Below, piece after piece: positions 18,045 to 28,613 of a stretch of 64,000 bases of DNA. Position 1 is the stretch's first letter. The number at the start of each line of letters is the position of its first letter. This DNA is from Caulobacter sp. 602-2 (GTDB lineage Bacteria > Pseudomonadota > Alphaproteobacteria > Caulobacterales > Caulobacteraceae). Made by a program: the position numbers and the translations under genes. A model generated the notes under the pieces. That model searched no databases and was not told the origin of the DNA. It saw only the letters and a list, made by a program, of their open reading frames with translations. Where the stretch lies: NCBI RefSeq assembly GCF_011043625.1, contig NZ_JAAKGT010000008.1, positions 144,965 through 208,964 on the forward strand, given 5' to 3'.

Positions 18045-18524
18045 ATGACCCAAGCCGCCACCCTCTCTTCCACAGGTTTCGACCTGACCCCGCCCACAGA
18101 GCCCGAACGCGAGCGCCTGGAGGCCGACCTCACCGCCGAGGAGGCCCGCGTCCTGCTGCATCACGGCACCGAGGCGCCGTTCTGCGGCGGCCTGCTGGGC
18201 GAAAAGAGCCCCGGCGTCTACGGCTGCCGGCTGTGCGGCCTGCCGCTGTTCAAGCACGAGACCAAGTTCGAGAGCGGCACCGGCTGGCCCAGCTTCTACG
18301 CGCCGTTCGACGAGGACCACGTCAGGGCTGTGCGCGACACCTCCTACGGCATGGTGCGCATCGAGACCCGCTGCGCCCGCTGCGACAGCCACCAGGGCCA
18401 CGTCTTCCCCGACGGCCCCGCGCCGACGCGGCTGCGCTACTGCATCAACTCGGTTTCGCTGCAGTTCGTGAAGGCCGGCGATCCCCTGCCCGACCCGCTG
18501 CACCGCGGCGACCGCCTGCCGTAG
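18045..18524 (+). CDS. msrB: Peptide methionine-R-sulfoxide reductase MsrB
   Basis: A 159-residue enzyme that reduces methionine-R-sulfoxide in proteins. It has the zinc-binding CxxC pairs (YGCRLCG and [10 protein letters not shown]), the substrate pocket [14 protein letters not shown], the GHVFPDGP loop and the catalytic cysteine in RYCINSVSL. The start at 18045 (MTQAAT) gives the usual length; a GTG at 18021 would add eight residues. No signal peptide is evident, so it acts in the cytoplasm. It is divergent from ybjQ with 69 bases between the starts. Confidence 0.93.
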   Translation: MTQAATLSSTGFDLTPPTEPERERLEADLTAEEARVLLHHGTEAPFCGGLLGEKSPGVYGCRLCGLPLFKHETKFESGTGWPSFYAPFDEDHVRAVRDTSYGMVRIETRCARCDSHQGHVFPDGPAPTRLRYCINSVSLQFVKAGDPLPDPLHRGDRLP

Positions 18525-18800
18525 ACGGCTGGGCGCCTCCGGCCGAGGCGCCCAAATGCAAGGCAAGGCTTTCCCCGACGGAACTTCGACCCTCGGTGGA
18601 AAAAATGGATTGCTCGGCACAACTATAAAGAGCATGGTCAATCCGAGGCCGCAGGTGCGGCGACTCGCTCGGACGGCGCTCCCTAGGCGACGGCCCGAAC
18701 CGCCCGCGCACAACCTCCGGCAGGGTTGCGGCGCTCCATGGCGGACGCGTCGGGAGAAGGCCCCTTCCCCCCAGTCTTCTCCCGACGCGAACCCGTTTTC

Positions 18801-19193
18801 TCAGGAAGAAGCGGTCGGCCCGTAGGCGACGTAGCCGCGCTCGACCATCCGGCGCAGGGCCTCGTAGGCGGCGGAAAGCTCGTCATAGGCCAGGCGCAGT
18901 CCGGCCAGCTTCTCGACCTCGGCCGGATCCGGCGCGCGGCCCGACTGGCCTATGGCCAGCGCCATGGCGGCCCAGCGGGCGCGGGCCTGGGCCGTGGTCA
19001 CGGCCAGCTTCTGGAAATGGCCGGCGTCGAGCCTGCCCAGGGCCTGGGCCATGATCTCGCGATTGGACAGAAAGGCGGTGTAGTCGATCTGTTCGAGATG
19101 ACCGCGCAGACGACGCTGCTCCTGCGGATCGATGTCCTGCGGCTCGAAGTGATCGCTGAACCTCCGGGTGCTGGAGGTGACGGTGGACGACAT
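18801..19193 (-). CDS. Hypothetical helical protein
   Basis: A 130-residue, largely helical cytoplasmic protein with no cysteine, signal peptide or membrane segment. The ATG has AGGGAGG 6 bases upstream, so it is a real gene. Charged helices (EQRRLRGHLEQIDYTAFL, EVEKLAGLRLAYDELSAAYE) could form a short coiled coil. I do not recognise the family. It is separated by 69 bases from the membrane protein gene upstream and may be co-transcribed with it. Confidence 0.75.
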   Translation of the reverse strand: MSSTVTSSTRRFSDHFEPQDIDPQEQRRLRGHLEQIDYTAFLSNREIMAQALGRLDAGHFQKLAVTTAQARARWAAMALAIGQSGRAPDPAEVEKLAGLRLAYDELSAAYEALRRMVERGYVAYGPTASS

Positions 19194-19262
19194 GACGGCC
19201 TCCCTGACCGCATCGTGCTTGCCGCCGAGTCTGCGCCCAGGCCCTTAAGCGGTCGTTACTCG

Positions 19263-19664
19263 TCAATCGGGCGTCAGCAGACCCTGCAACCCGACGATCA
19301 TGGCGATGATCCCGAAGATCGCCAAGACCAGTCCCGCGCCCTGCGCTCCGCTGGCCGGCAGTTCGCCCGACCCGCCCAGGCGCCGCGCCAGCACCCCGGC
19401 CCGCAGGCGGTCCCACAGCAGCAGCACGCCGACGGCGATGCCGACGATCTCGAAATGGAAGACGTGCGGCCCTGAAACCAGGTGCACGATCAGGAAGTAG
19501 CCGCCGCAGACCAGGGCCGCGATCCCGACGATCCAGCCGAACGGCGCCAGGCGCGCGGCGAAGCGCCCCAGGTCGTCGCCCGCCCGGGGCAGCAGGGCCA
19601 GGAGACCGATCGCCAGCAGGAAGCCGCCGACGAGGTTGCAGAGATCCAGAACCAGTTCGAGCAT
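19263..19664 (-). CDS. Hypothetical four-helix membrane protein
   Basis: The protein has 133 residues from an ATG at 19664 (MLELVLDLCNLVGGF). Four hydrophobic segments are visible (about 4-23, 38-56, 65-81 and 108-128), separated by short loops, with a charged loop near the third. It is predicted to be an inner-membrane protein. No ribosome-binding site is obvious, and a longer frame adds 15 residues from 19709. The family is not recognised; the short gap to the downstream gene suggests a shared transcript. Confidence 0.65.
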   Translation of the reverse strand: MLELVLDLCNLVGGFLLAIGLLALLPRAGDDLGRFAARLAPFGWIVGIAALVCGGYFLIVHLVSGPHVFHFEIVGIAVGVLLLWDRLRAGVLARRLGGSGELPASGAQGAGLVLAIFGIIAMIVGLQGLLTPD

Positions 19665-19796
19665 GAGGCTGCAATGCCGGCGCACTCCTGCCTGTTCCAC
19701 CCTCGCATCCACTCAAGCGGGCCATCGCACCGACCGCACGCCCCGCTTGCAATCTTACAGACGTAGAATAACTTGGAGCTTCACCGGAGGAAGTCC

Positions 19797-20594
19797 ATGC
19801 GTATCGCCGCCGCCGTCGCCGCCCTGATGATCGCCGCCACGCCGGCGATGGTCCACGCCCGCCCGGCGCCCGCGCCGGCCTCGGCCGCCGACGCCCAGGC
19901 CGCCAAGGACCAGGCCACGGTCAAGAAGGCGATGAACAGCGGCGACCTCGGGACGATCCGCAAGATGGTTCCGGCGCTGGAGACCGTGGCCTCGCACGCC
20001 CCTGCGGCCTACCCGCTGGTCGAGCGCAAGGGCGACACCTTCATCGTGCGGGCCTACAACCTGGACCAGGGCCTGATCGCCAGCCTGCTGGCCAGCGCCG
20101 CGGCCGAGAAGGCCGCGCCGGACCAGAAGACCCAGGTGGTCGTCGACTACAACACCTATGGCCTGGCCTACTTCCTGCTCGGCTCGGCCGCCGTCGAGGC
20201 GCGCAACTACGACAAGGCCTCCGAATGGCTCGACAAGGGTCTGGCCCTGCAACCCGAGAACCTGATGCTGGTCACCGAGAAGGGCATGGTGCTGACGGCG
20301 CAGCGCCGCTTTGCCGACGCCCTGGCGCTGTACGACGCCACCTTCGAGAAGGCCGCCGCCTTCCTGATCTCCGACCAGCAGGGCAAGGCCCGGCTGCTGC
20401 GCGCCCGGGGCTTCTCCCTGATCGAGCTGGGCCGCCTCGACGAGGCCGAGAAGGCCTACAGGGACTCGCTGGAGATCGAGCCCGACCACGGCGGCGCCAA
20501 GCACGAGATCGGCTACATCGCCAAGCTTCGCGCCGGCGGCCAGGCCACGGGCATCCAGATCATGAACGGCGAGGAGTCGATGAAGGCCAAATAG
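19797..20594 (+). CDS. Secreted tetratricopeptide-repeat protein
   Basis: The protein has 265 residues from an ATG at 19797, preceded by CGGAGGAA. A signal peptide (about 1-22, ATPAMVHARP) is followed by an Ala/Pro linker and TPR units in the C-terminal two thirds (YGLAYFLLGSAAVEARNYDK, FSLIELGRLDEAEKAYRD), so it is probably a periplasmic scaffold for protein contacts. The partner is unknown. The longer frame from 19773 adds residues without a ribosome-binding site. It stands alone between two minus-strand genes. Confidence 0.85.
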   Translation: MRIAAAVAALMIAATPAMVHARPAPAPASAADAQAAKDQATVKKAMNSGDLGTIRKMVPALETVASHAPAAYPLVERKGDTFIVRAYNLDQGLIASLLASAAAEKAAPDQKTQVVVDYNTYGLAYFLLGSAAVEARNYDKASEWLDKGLALQPENLMLVTEKGMVLTAQRRFADALALYDATFEKAAAFLISDQQGKARLLRARGFSLIELGRLDEAEKAYRDSLEIEPDHGGAKHEIGYIAKLRAGGQATGIQIMNGEESMKAK

Positions 20595-20598
20595 GCCC

Positions 20599-20952
20599 TC
20601 AGTACTCCACCAGGCTCTCGAAGCCGCCGAAGATCATGCGCTTTCCGTCGAAGGGCATCTTGTCCATGTACGGCTTGAGGCGCTCGTCGGCCATGACCTT
20701 GGCCATGATCTCGTCGCGCTTGGCCCGGCTCTCGTAGGTGATCCACGAGAACACCGTCACCTCGTCGTCCTTCAGCTGGACGGCGCGGGGGAACGAGGTG
20801 AGCTCGCCGTAGGGCACGTCGTCGGCGATGGCCTCGACATAGGAGATCGCGCCGAGCTCCATCCAGATCGAGCCGGCCAGGGTCGCCATCTCCTTGTAGG
20901 CCTCGACATTGGCCTTGGGCACGGCGAGCACGAAACCGTCGACATAGGTCAT
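20599..20952 (-). CDS. DUF1428 family protein (YbaA-like)
   Basis: The protein has 117 residues from an ATG at 20952, with GGGAGGA 4 bases upstream. The sequence follows E. coli YbaA throughout: MTYVDGFVLAVPKANVEAYK, FPRAVQLKDDEVTVFSWI and MPFDGKRMIFGGFESLVE. DUF1428 proteins have a dimeric alpha/beta-barrel fold and no established activity. It stands as a single gene. Confidence 0.9.
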   Translation of the reverse strand: MTYVDGFVLAVPKANVEAYKEMATLAGSIWMELGAISYVEAIADDVPYGELTSFPRAVQLKDDEVTVFSWITYESRAKRDEIMAKVMADERLKPYMDKMPFDGKRMIFGGFESLVEY

Positions 20953-21032
20953 GGGATCCTCCCTTGGATCGTTGTTGGCCCCCATAGGACGTTCCAACGC
21001 GGAGGAGGCCGACAGGGGGGCCGCGAAAAAGT

Positions 21033-22382
21033 TCAGCGCCCGTCGATCAAGATCAGCAGACGGTCCAGCGCCCGGAGGTGTCCGTGCGGATCGCCGGGCG
21101 GAAAGACCGGCAGCGCAACCTGCGGCGCGACCCCCTCGCCTTCCGCCACGCGACCTTGCGCGTCGCGGTGGACCTCGGCCGGCAGGGCGAAGCGCCAGCC
21201 GTTGGGCAGCGGCTTCTGCAGCTGGTCCGACAGCGCCCCGCGCGTCGTTTCGCCCGCCTGGCGCACGTTGGGCAGGGCCCGCATCGACAGCGTGAAGGTC
21301 TCGCCGGCGCTGACCGTGACCTGACTGGTCAGCAGCCAGACAGGGCCGAGGTAGCGCGGGCGGTCCGACGGCGTGATGAACAGCGGCTGGGCGACGCCGT
21401 CGCCGCCGACCGCGACCTTGGATCCGACCTCGCGCCGGCGGTCGGCGAAGCGGGCCGCGATGCGGCGGGCGATCACGTCGTAGCCGCCGCGGTTGTCGCT
21501 GACGTCGACGATCACCGCCTCTGCGCCCGAAAAGGCGGTGACGGCCTCGTCCAGCGTGGCCTCAAGCAGCGCGAGGTCGTCGTCGCCGGATCTGGGATCG
21601 AAGCCGCCCATGGCGGTCACGGCGAGATAGCCGACCTTCCCCTTTCGTGCCCACAGGATCCGCCCGCCGGCCGCCTCGCGAACGCCCAGGGGCGCGGCCA
21701 GCAGGTCGGCCCGCCAGGCCCTCGCCCAGGCCGCCTCGCCGCCGGGCGCGGCCTTGGCCCGCATCAGCGCCTCCGCCTCGCCGAACCGCTGGGTGCGCGG
21801 CTGGCCGCCGACGATCCCGTCCAGCGCCACGTGGGCGTCGTTCATCCCCCGCAGAAGCACGCCCAGCGCCCTCCACAGCGCCGCCTCGTCGGGCGCCTCG
21901 CCGAGAGCCGCGACGGCCGCGGCCCGTCGCGCCGGCCAGTCCAGGCCCCGCTCCCGCGACAGGGGGTAGGAGGCCTCGAAGGTGTCGGCGACGACAGCCA
22001 GGGTCCGGCGCGGGGTCCAGGGCCGGACCTCGGAACAGGCCTCCGGCAGGGCCTTCAGCCGATCGAAGCGATAGACCGTCCCGTCGGCCTCGCCCGCCGT
22101 CTCGAGCGCCGCGCCCATGGGCCGCCAAAGCTTCAGCACACCGTCGGGATCGGCCTCCGCGCGCGGGTCGCGCCAGCAGTCCTCGCCGGCGAGGTGATAG
22201 AGGCTTGGCCCGTCGGCGTCGAACCGCACGGCCCAGCCGTAGCCGCGAGACTTCCAGACGCCCTGCAGGGGTCTGGCGATGGGGCCGGTCTCGATGATGG
22301 GCCGGAAATCGGCAGGAGCCGCCGCGATCGGCGCGGCATGGAGAAGCCCCGCGATCAGGGTTAGGCCGGCCAGGACCCTCAT
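21033..22382 (-). CDS. Secreted S41-family peptidase
   Basis: A 449-residue protein with a signal peptide (about 1-22, HAAPIAAAPA). The second half carries the peptidase S41 (tail-specific protease/IRBP-like) core: GKVGYLAVTAMGGF, AVIVDVSDNRGGYD and the catalytic serine in TSQVTVSAGETFTLSM, with the supporting residues in the following loop (LPNVRQAGETTRGALSD). No PDZ domain is evident, unlike CtpA. It probably acts in the periplasm. Its substrate is unknown. It precedes no close neighbour on the same strand. Confidence 0.85.
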   Translation of the reverse strand: MRVLAGLTLIAGLLHAAPIAAAPADFRPIIETGPIARPLQGVWKSRGYGWAVRFDADGPSLYHLAGEDCWRDPRAEADPDGVLKLWRPMGAALETAGEADGTVYRFDRLKALPEACSEVRPWTPRRTLAVVADTFEASYPLSRERGLDWPARRAAAVAALGEAPDEAALWRALGVLLRGMNDAHVALDGIVGGQPRTQRFGEAEALMRAKAAPGGEAAWARAWRADLLAAPLGVREAAGGRILWARKGKVGYLAVTAMGGFDPRSGDDDLALLEATLDEAVTAFSGAEAVIVDVSDNRGGYDVIARRIAARFADRRREVGSKVAVGGDGVAQPLFITPSDRPRYLGPVWLLTSQVTVSAGETFTLSMRALPNVRQAGETTRGALSDQLQKPLPNGWRFALPAEVHRDAQGRVAEGEGVAPQVALPVFPPGDPHGHLRALDRLLILIDGR

Positions 22383-22403
22383 GCCGCCCCGTTCAGCCAG
22401 GAC

Positions 22404-22565
22404 TCAGTCGCCGGATTTCTTCTGAAGCGTAGCAACCGCCTTCTCGACCGCCGCCTGCTTGCCCAGAAACTTGCCCGCGCGCTCCTCGCGCGTACCGTGA
22501 CGCGCCTTCCAGGCGGCCTCCTTCAAGGCCTCCCCGACGAGCTTGATATCGGTGCGCTGGTTCAT
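22404..22565 (-). CDS. 53-residue basic protein coupled to zeta-like kinase
   Basis: A short protein from an ATG at 22565 (MNQRTDIKLVGEALKEAAWKA), rich in Lys, Ala and Glu and probably entirely helical. Its ATG overlaps the stop of the zeta-toxin-like gene by four bases (ATGA), so the two are co-translated. I know no family for it. Given the neighbour it could be the partner of a toxin-antitoxin pair, although antitoxins usually precede zeta toxins. Confidence 0.7.
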   Translation of the reverse strand: MNQRTDIKLVGEALKEAAWKARHGTREERAGKFLGKQAAVEKAVATLQKKSGD

Positions 22566-23086
22566 GACGATGAATCTAGCAGTTCCAGCCCTTCCTCGCC
22601 ACTCAGCCACACCTGCCAAGCGTCGACGAGAGGCTTGTAGATCTCTTCGAGATACTGAAGGCTTCTGGGAAACCGGCGTCGAATATCACGCTCCGGAATG
22701 TCATGGCCGCCCATCTCGACCCGTCTGCGCACGCGGGCCAATGAATCCTCGACGGTGGGCAGCCGCAGATAGACCAGTTCCACACGATAGCCCTCGCCTC
22801 GCCATCGCTCGATCCTGCGTGCGTAGGCACGGCTCGCCAAAGTCGTCTCCAGGGCTATGTCGCGCCTCTCCAACGTCAGGGCGTCAAGCAGGCTCAACAT
22901 CTGCCGCCCTGCCAACATGGCCGTCGCCGGATCCAGGGACGAAAGGTTCATCCGGCGTGCGATCTCGTCGGCATTGACGAACTCAAAGGGCTCCACACGC
23001 CGCGCCAGCAGAGCATTGGCGAAGGTGGTTTTCCCCGCCCCGTTCGGCCCGGCGATGATCAGCGCTGTCAACATGCGCCTCAACAT
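22562..23086 (-). CDS. Zeta-toxin-like P-loop kinase
   Basis: A 174-residue protein with Walker A GPNGAGKTT near the N-terminus, the FVNADEIARRM segment, ALETTLASRAYARRI (in which zeta toxins hold the substrate-binding Thr/Ser region) and a C-terminal Arg-rich RVRRRVEMGGHDIPERDIRRR lid. Zeta toxins phosphorylate UDP-N-acetylglucosamine and poison wall synthesis; the broader COG4185 group is less well known. A start four codons later (23074) would remove MLRR and is equally plausible. It overlaps a 53-residue gene downstream. Confidence 0.85.
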   Translation of the reverse strand: MLRRMLTALIIAGPNGAGKTTFANALLARRVEPFEFVNADEIARRMNLSSLDPATAMLAGRQMLSLLDALTLERRDIALETTLASRAYARRIERWRGEGYRVELVYLRLPTVEDSLARVRRRVEMGGHDIPERDIRRRFPRSLQYLEEIYKPLVDAWQVWLSGEEGLELLDSSS

Positions 23087-23091
23087 GACAA

Positions 23092-23117
23092 AGGCCCGGT
23101 CGTCTCGGACCGGGCCT
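23092..23117 (-). terminator. Terminator after thiC
   Basis: AGGCCCGGTC (23092-23101) and GACCGGGCCT (23108-23117) form a perfect 10-base stem with a 6-base loop. On the minus strand it follows the thiC stop by 41 bases and is followed by TTTGTC. It ends 6 bases before the zeta-like kinase start, so it also separates that gene from thiC. Confidence 0.7.
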
Positions 23118-23157
23118 CGCCAGCTTCAATGCAAGGACGACTTTTGAAAAGCCGCTC

Positions 23158-25008
<1,851 letters not shown>

Positions 25009-25082
25009 TCAAGCACTGAAGAGACCCGGACGTGTCGAGCTAAGTCGGTCTTACGGCCTGGACTGTACGCTCCCAGATCCGC

Positions 25083-25175
25083 GTTCCCTCCCTTCGCCGG
25101 CATGACCCGGATCAGGTTCGACGGGTCAGGGCTCAAGCCCAATCTCAGCCGCGACAGCGACCCCCCGGTGAACAG
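25083..25175 (-). promoter_or_regulatory. TPP riboswitch of thiC
   Basis: On the minus strand the leader contains the THI-box core: GGGGGTCGCTG near the 5' side, GGCTGAGATTGGGC, GACCCGTCGAACCTGATCCG, GGTCATGCCGGCGAAGGGAGGGAA. The CTGAGA and ACCTGATC-x-GGxTxATxCCxGCGxAGGGA elements are diagnostic. It ends about 87 bases before the thiC ATG, leaving room for a switch that hides the ribosome-binding site. Confidence 0.95.
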
Positions 25176-25227
25176 GGCGGACACTAGGAGGATTGACGCG
25201 CGGGTCAAGAGCGACGAGCGACGTTCG

Positions 25228-25419
25228 TCAGGACGCCTTCACCATGCGCGCCAGGACGGCCTGCATGTCGCCGTGCTCGTCGCTCCCTTCCACGACCGTC
25301 CAGTGGGTACCGAGAACGTGCCAAGGTAGTTGGGCGTCCCTCAGTCGTTGCCGAAATTGCTTCGCTCCGACGCCCGCGGCCTTGGCCATCTCCTCTGCCG
25401 TCGTCTCCTTGCCGCCCAT
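25228..25419 (-). CDS. Small helix-turn-helix-like protein
   Basis: A 63-residue protein with GGGAGG 5 bases before its ATG. The segment TAEEMAKAAGVGAKQFRQRL reads like a helix-turn-helix, followed by a short beta segment (HVLGTHWTVVEG) and an acidic C-terminal helix. I do not recognise a named family. It lies just upstream of the thiC leader on the same strand and 34 bases after the zinc-peptidase gene. Confidence 0.6.
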   Translation of the reverse strand: MGGKETTAEEMAKAAGVGAKQFRQRLRDAQLPWHVLGTHWTVVEGSDEHGDMQAVLARMVKAS

Positions 25420-25453
25420 CGTGGCCTCCCGAAGTCGAGGGGCTGGTTAGCCC

Positions 25454-26302
25454 CTACAGGTCGTCCGTCGCGAAGGTGTCGCAGGCGGCGGGCCTGCCGT
25501 CGTCGTAGCCCTTGCCGAACCAGCGCATGCGCTGCTCGCTGGTGCCGTGGGTGAAGCTGTCGGGCATCACCCGGCCTTGCGCCTTGGACTGGATGGCGTC
25601 GTCGCCGACGGCGGCCGCCGCGCCCAGGCCGTCCTCGATGTCGGCGCGGGTGATGCGGATGTTGGAGACCTCGGGCGCGTGGCGGGCCCAGACCCCGGCG
25701 TAGCAGTCGGCCTGCAGCTCCAGCCGCACCGAGCCGCTCTCGGCGCCACGCCGGCCCAGGCTATCGGCCTTGCGGGTCGCGCCCATCTGGTTCTGGATGT
25801 GGTGGCCGATCTCGTGGCTGATCACATAGGCGCGGGCGAACTCGCCCCTGGCCCCGAAGCGGCTCTCCAGCTCGTTCCAGAAGCTGAGGTCGAGATAGAC
25901 CTTGCGGTCGGCCGGGCAATAGAACGGCCCCATCGCCGACTGGCCCAGGCCGCAGCCGGTGCCGGTCTGGTCGTCATAGAGCACGACCGAGGTCGGCGGC
26001 ACGTAACGGCCGCCCGAGCGGGCGAAGATCGGCCCCCAGACGTCGGTGTTGGAGGTCTCGATGACGTCGACGAAGCGGCCGCCCTCGTCCTGCACCGAGC
26101 CGCGCCGCCCTTCCTGCTGCTGGGCCGCCGGCGCCTGGACGCCCTCGACGGCGTTCAGCGTGGTCTGCGGGTCGACGCCGAACACGAAATAGCCCACGGC
26201 CGCCAGCACCAGCGCGCCGATGCCGCCGCCGGCCGCCGCGACGGGACCCAGGCCGCGCCGGTCCTCGATATTGCCGGACTGCCGTCCGCCTTCCCATTCC
26301 AT
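25454..26302 (-). CDS. YpfJ-family neutral zinc metallopeptidase
   Basis: The protein has 282 residues from an ATG at 26302 (MEWEGGRQSGNIEDRRG). One membrane helix (about 26-45) is followed by a soluble domain with the zinc-binding HEIGHH (163-168), the downstream SVRLELQADCYAGVWA glutamate region and the GTSEQRMRWFGKGYDDG motif that defines Pfam Zn_peptidase (YpfJ). The N-terminal WEGGRQSxNIEDRRG is also a family hallmark and fixes the start. It is probably anchored in the inner membrane with the catalytic domain in the periplasm. The substrate is unknown. Confidence 0.92.
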   Translation of the reverse strand: MEWEGGRQSGNIEDRRGLGPVAAAGGGIGALVLAAVGYFVFGVDPQTTLNAVEGVQAPAAQQQEGRRGSVQDEGGRFVDVIETSNTDVWGPIFARSGGRYVPPTSVVLYDDQTGTGCGLGQSAMGPFYCPADRKVYLDLSFWNELESRFGARGEFARAYVISHEIGHHIQNQMGATRKADSLGRRGAESGSVRLELQADCYAGVWARHAPEVSNIRITRADIEDGLGAAAAVGDDAIQSKAQGRVMPDSFTHGTSEQRMRWFGKGYDDGRPAACDTFATDDL

Positions 26303-26315
26303 GAGCCGAAGATCC

Positions 26316-26720
26316 CTAGCGTTCCGAAGCGGGCCTGATGGCCCGCAGCACCTCATTGCTCCGCGCCAGACGGGCGTCGGTCAAGCGGTCCAGTTCGTCC
26401 AGCCGCAGCGACAGCCCCGCCGACGGATCGCCGCGCTCGGGCAGCACCTCGGCCGGCGGCGGGCGATAGGGCCGGCCCGCGCTCGCGCCCTGCGCCTGCA
26501 GCGAGCGCAGGGTCTGGGCCGCCGCGGCGCGGTCACGCGCGGCCTGGGCCTCACGAGCCTGGGCCATCTGCTGCTGACGCAGGGCCTCGATCTCCATCCG
26601 GGCGGCCGCGCGCTCCTGGGCAAGGCCCGCTTCGGCCTGGCCAGCGCGGATCTGGGCGCTCGCCGCGTTCGACGCCAGCGCCAGACCCGTCGCGATGGTG
26701 ATCGCCAGGACCCGTCTCAT
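26316..26720 (-). CDS. Secreted coiled-coil protein
   Basis: The protein has 134 residues from an ATG at 26720 (MRRVLAITIATGLAL), with a signal peptide ending near residue 22 (NAASAQ). Residues about 28-70 are Ala/Glu/Gln/Arg-rich and would form a coiled coil (ARMEIEALRQQQMAQAREAQ). A second helix with LSLRLDELDRLTDARLA follows a Pro-rich hinge. No family is recognised. It lies between the TPR gene and the zinc peptidase on the same strand, 13 bases from the latter. Confidence 0.7.
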   Translation of the reverse strand: MRRVLAITIATGLALASNAASAQIRAGQAEAGLAQERAAARMEIEALRQQQMAQAREAQAARDRAAAAQTLRSLQAQGASAGRPYRPPPAEVLPERGDPSAGLSLRLDELDRLTDARLARSNEVLRAIRPASER

Positions 26721-26763
26721 GCCATGCCTCCGGCGCCGCCCCGCGCGCCGGAAGGGCGCGGCG

Positions 26764-27381
26764 TCAGCGGCTCTTGAACGAGAAACGCGCCAGCTCCTCC
26801 TTCGGCGCCGACCATTTCGGATCCAGCTCGGCCGCGCGCTGGAAGTCGTAATAGGCCGCCTTGACGTCGCCGAGGTTCTCGTGCGCCAGGGCGCGGTTGT
26901 AGTAGGCGCGCTCGGGCTGCTTGACGCCCAGAGCCAGGCCCCGGTCGATCTCGTCGAGGCCTTCGGCGAAGCGGTCCTCGGCCACCAGGGCCGCGCCCCG
27001 GTTGACATAGACCTCGCCCAGCTTCGGCTCGATGCGGCCGGCCGCGTCGAAATCCGCCCGCGCCTCGACATAGGCCTGGCGGCGCAGCTGGATCACGCCG
27101 CGATTGACCAGGGTGCGGGCGCGGTCGCCGGTCGACAGGGTCTCGACCTCCAGCGCCGAGGTGCACAGGCGCATCGTGTCGTCGTCGGAGCGGCCCCGGA
27201 TCACCGCCTCGGAACAGTCCTTGGCCATGCCGCCGCCGATGATCAGGACCGAGGCCGTCGCGGCGCCGGCCGGCGGCAGCATCGCCAGCACGGCGACGCC
27301 GAGGATCCAGCCGCGAAACGGCCGTGCGCCGGAAACACCGATGCGACGGGGCGGCCGAGACTTGAGGGTCTTGGCTTTCAT
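26764..27381 (-). CDS. TPR-repeat exported protein
   Basis: The protein has 205 residues from an ATG at 27381. A basic N-terminus and one hydrophobic segment (about 24-42, GWILGVAVLAMLPPAGAATA) act as a signal peptide or anchor. Three TPR units follow (ARTLVNRGVIQLRRQAYVEA, EVYVNRGAALVAEDRFAEGL, ERAYYNRALAHENLGDVKAA). A cysteine pair (KDCSEAV, MRLCTSA) before the repeats may form a disulfide in the periplasm. It probably leads the three-gene minus-strand group; the function is unknown. Confidence 0.82.
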   Translation of the reverse strand: MKAKTLKSRPPRRIGVSGARPFRGWILGVAVLAMLPPAGAATASVLIIGGGMAKDCSEAVIRGRSDDDTMRLCTSALEVETLSTGDRARTLVNRGVIQLRRQAYVEARADFDAAGRIEPKLGEVYVNRGAALVAEDRFAEGLDEIDRGLALGVKQPERAYYNRALAHENLGDVKAAYYDFQRAAELDPKWSAPKEELARFSFKSR

Positions 27382-27599
27382 GCGTTTTCTCCCAACGTCC
27401 GCCCGGCCTTCCGACAGGCCCGCGGGGAATGGGGGAAACCAAGCCGCGGGTACGCGGGGACAGGCTTTTGAAGCCCGGCGACGTCGAGGCCGCCAGGCGA
27501 GCGCCAGCATAGCACCGTCAGCGCCGAAAGCCTCGCTGAAACGCTTTGCCAGGCCGCCCGGGGCGGCCTATCTCCAGGCGTCCGGATCGGAGTACCCGC

Positions 27600-28601
27600 A
27601 TGCACCTGGCCCGCTTTCCCCGCGCCCGCTTCGCCCACCTGCCCACGCCGCTGGAGCCCCTGCCCCGCCTGGGCGCGGAACTGGGGATCGACCTCTGGGT
27701 CAAGCGCGACGACTGCACGGGCCTGGCCGGCGGCGGCAACAAGACCCGCAAGCTGGAGTTCCTGCTCGGCGAGGCCCTGGCCCTGGGCGCCGACACCCTG
27801 GTGACGCAAGGCGCGGTGCAGTCCAACCACGTGCGCCAGACCATCGCGGCCGGCGCCCGCTTCGGCCTTTCGACCGAAGTGATCCTGGAGGAGCGCACGG
27901 GCTCGAAAGCCAGCGACTATGTCGGCAACGGCAACGTGCTGCTCGACCGGCTGATGGGCGCGTCGATCCGCTTCGTGCCGGGCGGAACCGACATGAACGA
28001 GGAGCTGGAGGCGACCGCCGAGATCGTCCGCCGACGCGGCGGCAAGCCCTATGTGATCCCCGGCGGCGGCTCCAACACGGTGGGCGCGCTGGGCTATGTC
28101 GACTGCGCCCGCGAACTGGTCGTCCAGGCCGACGGCCTGGACCTGAAGATCGACCGCCTGGTCACCGCCACCGGCAGCGCCGGCACCCATGCGGGCCTGG
28201 TGGCCGGTTTCGCGGCGCTGTCGGTGGATATCCCGATCCTTGGCTTCGGCGTGCGCGCGCCCAAGGCCAAGCAGGAGGAGAACGTCTTCAACCTGGCCGT
28301 AGCCACCGCCGAGACGATCGGCGCGGCGGGCCGGGTGCGACGCGAGGCGGTCGTGGCCGACTGCGACTATGTGGGCGAAGGCTACGGCCTGGTGGATCAG
28401 GGCGTGATCGACGCCCTGGCCCTGGCCGCGCGGACGGAAGGCCTGCTGCTGGATCCGGTCTATTCGGGCAAGGCGATGAAGGGCCTGATCGACCAGGCCC
28501 GCAAGGGCGCGTTCAAGGGCCAGCGGGTGGTGTTCCTGCACACCGGCGGCGCCCAGGGCCTGTTCGGCTACCAGTCGGTGCTGGAGCCGGCGCTCGGCTA
28601 G
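27600..28601 (+). CDS. PLP-dependent D-cysteine desulfhydrase / L-cysteate sulfo-lyase family
   Basis: A 333-residue fold-type II PLP enzyme, starting [20 protein letters not shown] after [24 protein letters not shown] holds the PLP lysine (K48 or K51), [10 protein letters not shown] is the substrate loop and [12 protein letters not shown] the phosphate side. This branch includes ACC deaminase, D-cysteine desulfhydrase and L-cysteate sulfo-lyase (CuyA); the N-terminus is close to CuyA/DcyD and the exact substrate cannot be read from sequence. An Asp/Glu racemase gene follows by 12 bases, which suggests D-amino-acid handling. Confidence 0.85.
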   Translation: MHLARFPRARFAHLPTPLEPLPRLGAELGIDLWVKRDDCTGLAGGGNKTRKLEFLLGEALALGADTLVTQGAVQSNHVRQTIAAGARFGLSTEVILEERTGSKASDYVGNGNVLLDRLMGASIRFVPGGTDMNEELEATAEIVRRRGGKPYVIPGGGSNTVGALGYVDCARELVVQADGLDLKIDRLVTATGSAGTHAGLVAGFAALSVDIPILGFGVRAPKAKQEENVFNLAVATAETIGAAGRVRREAVVADCDYVGEGYGLVDQGVIDALALAARTEGLLLDPVYSGKAMKGLIDQARKGAFKGQRVVFLHTGGAQGLFGYQSVLEPALG

Positions 28602-28613
28602 GAGACAGGCGCG

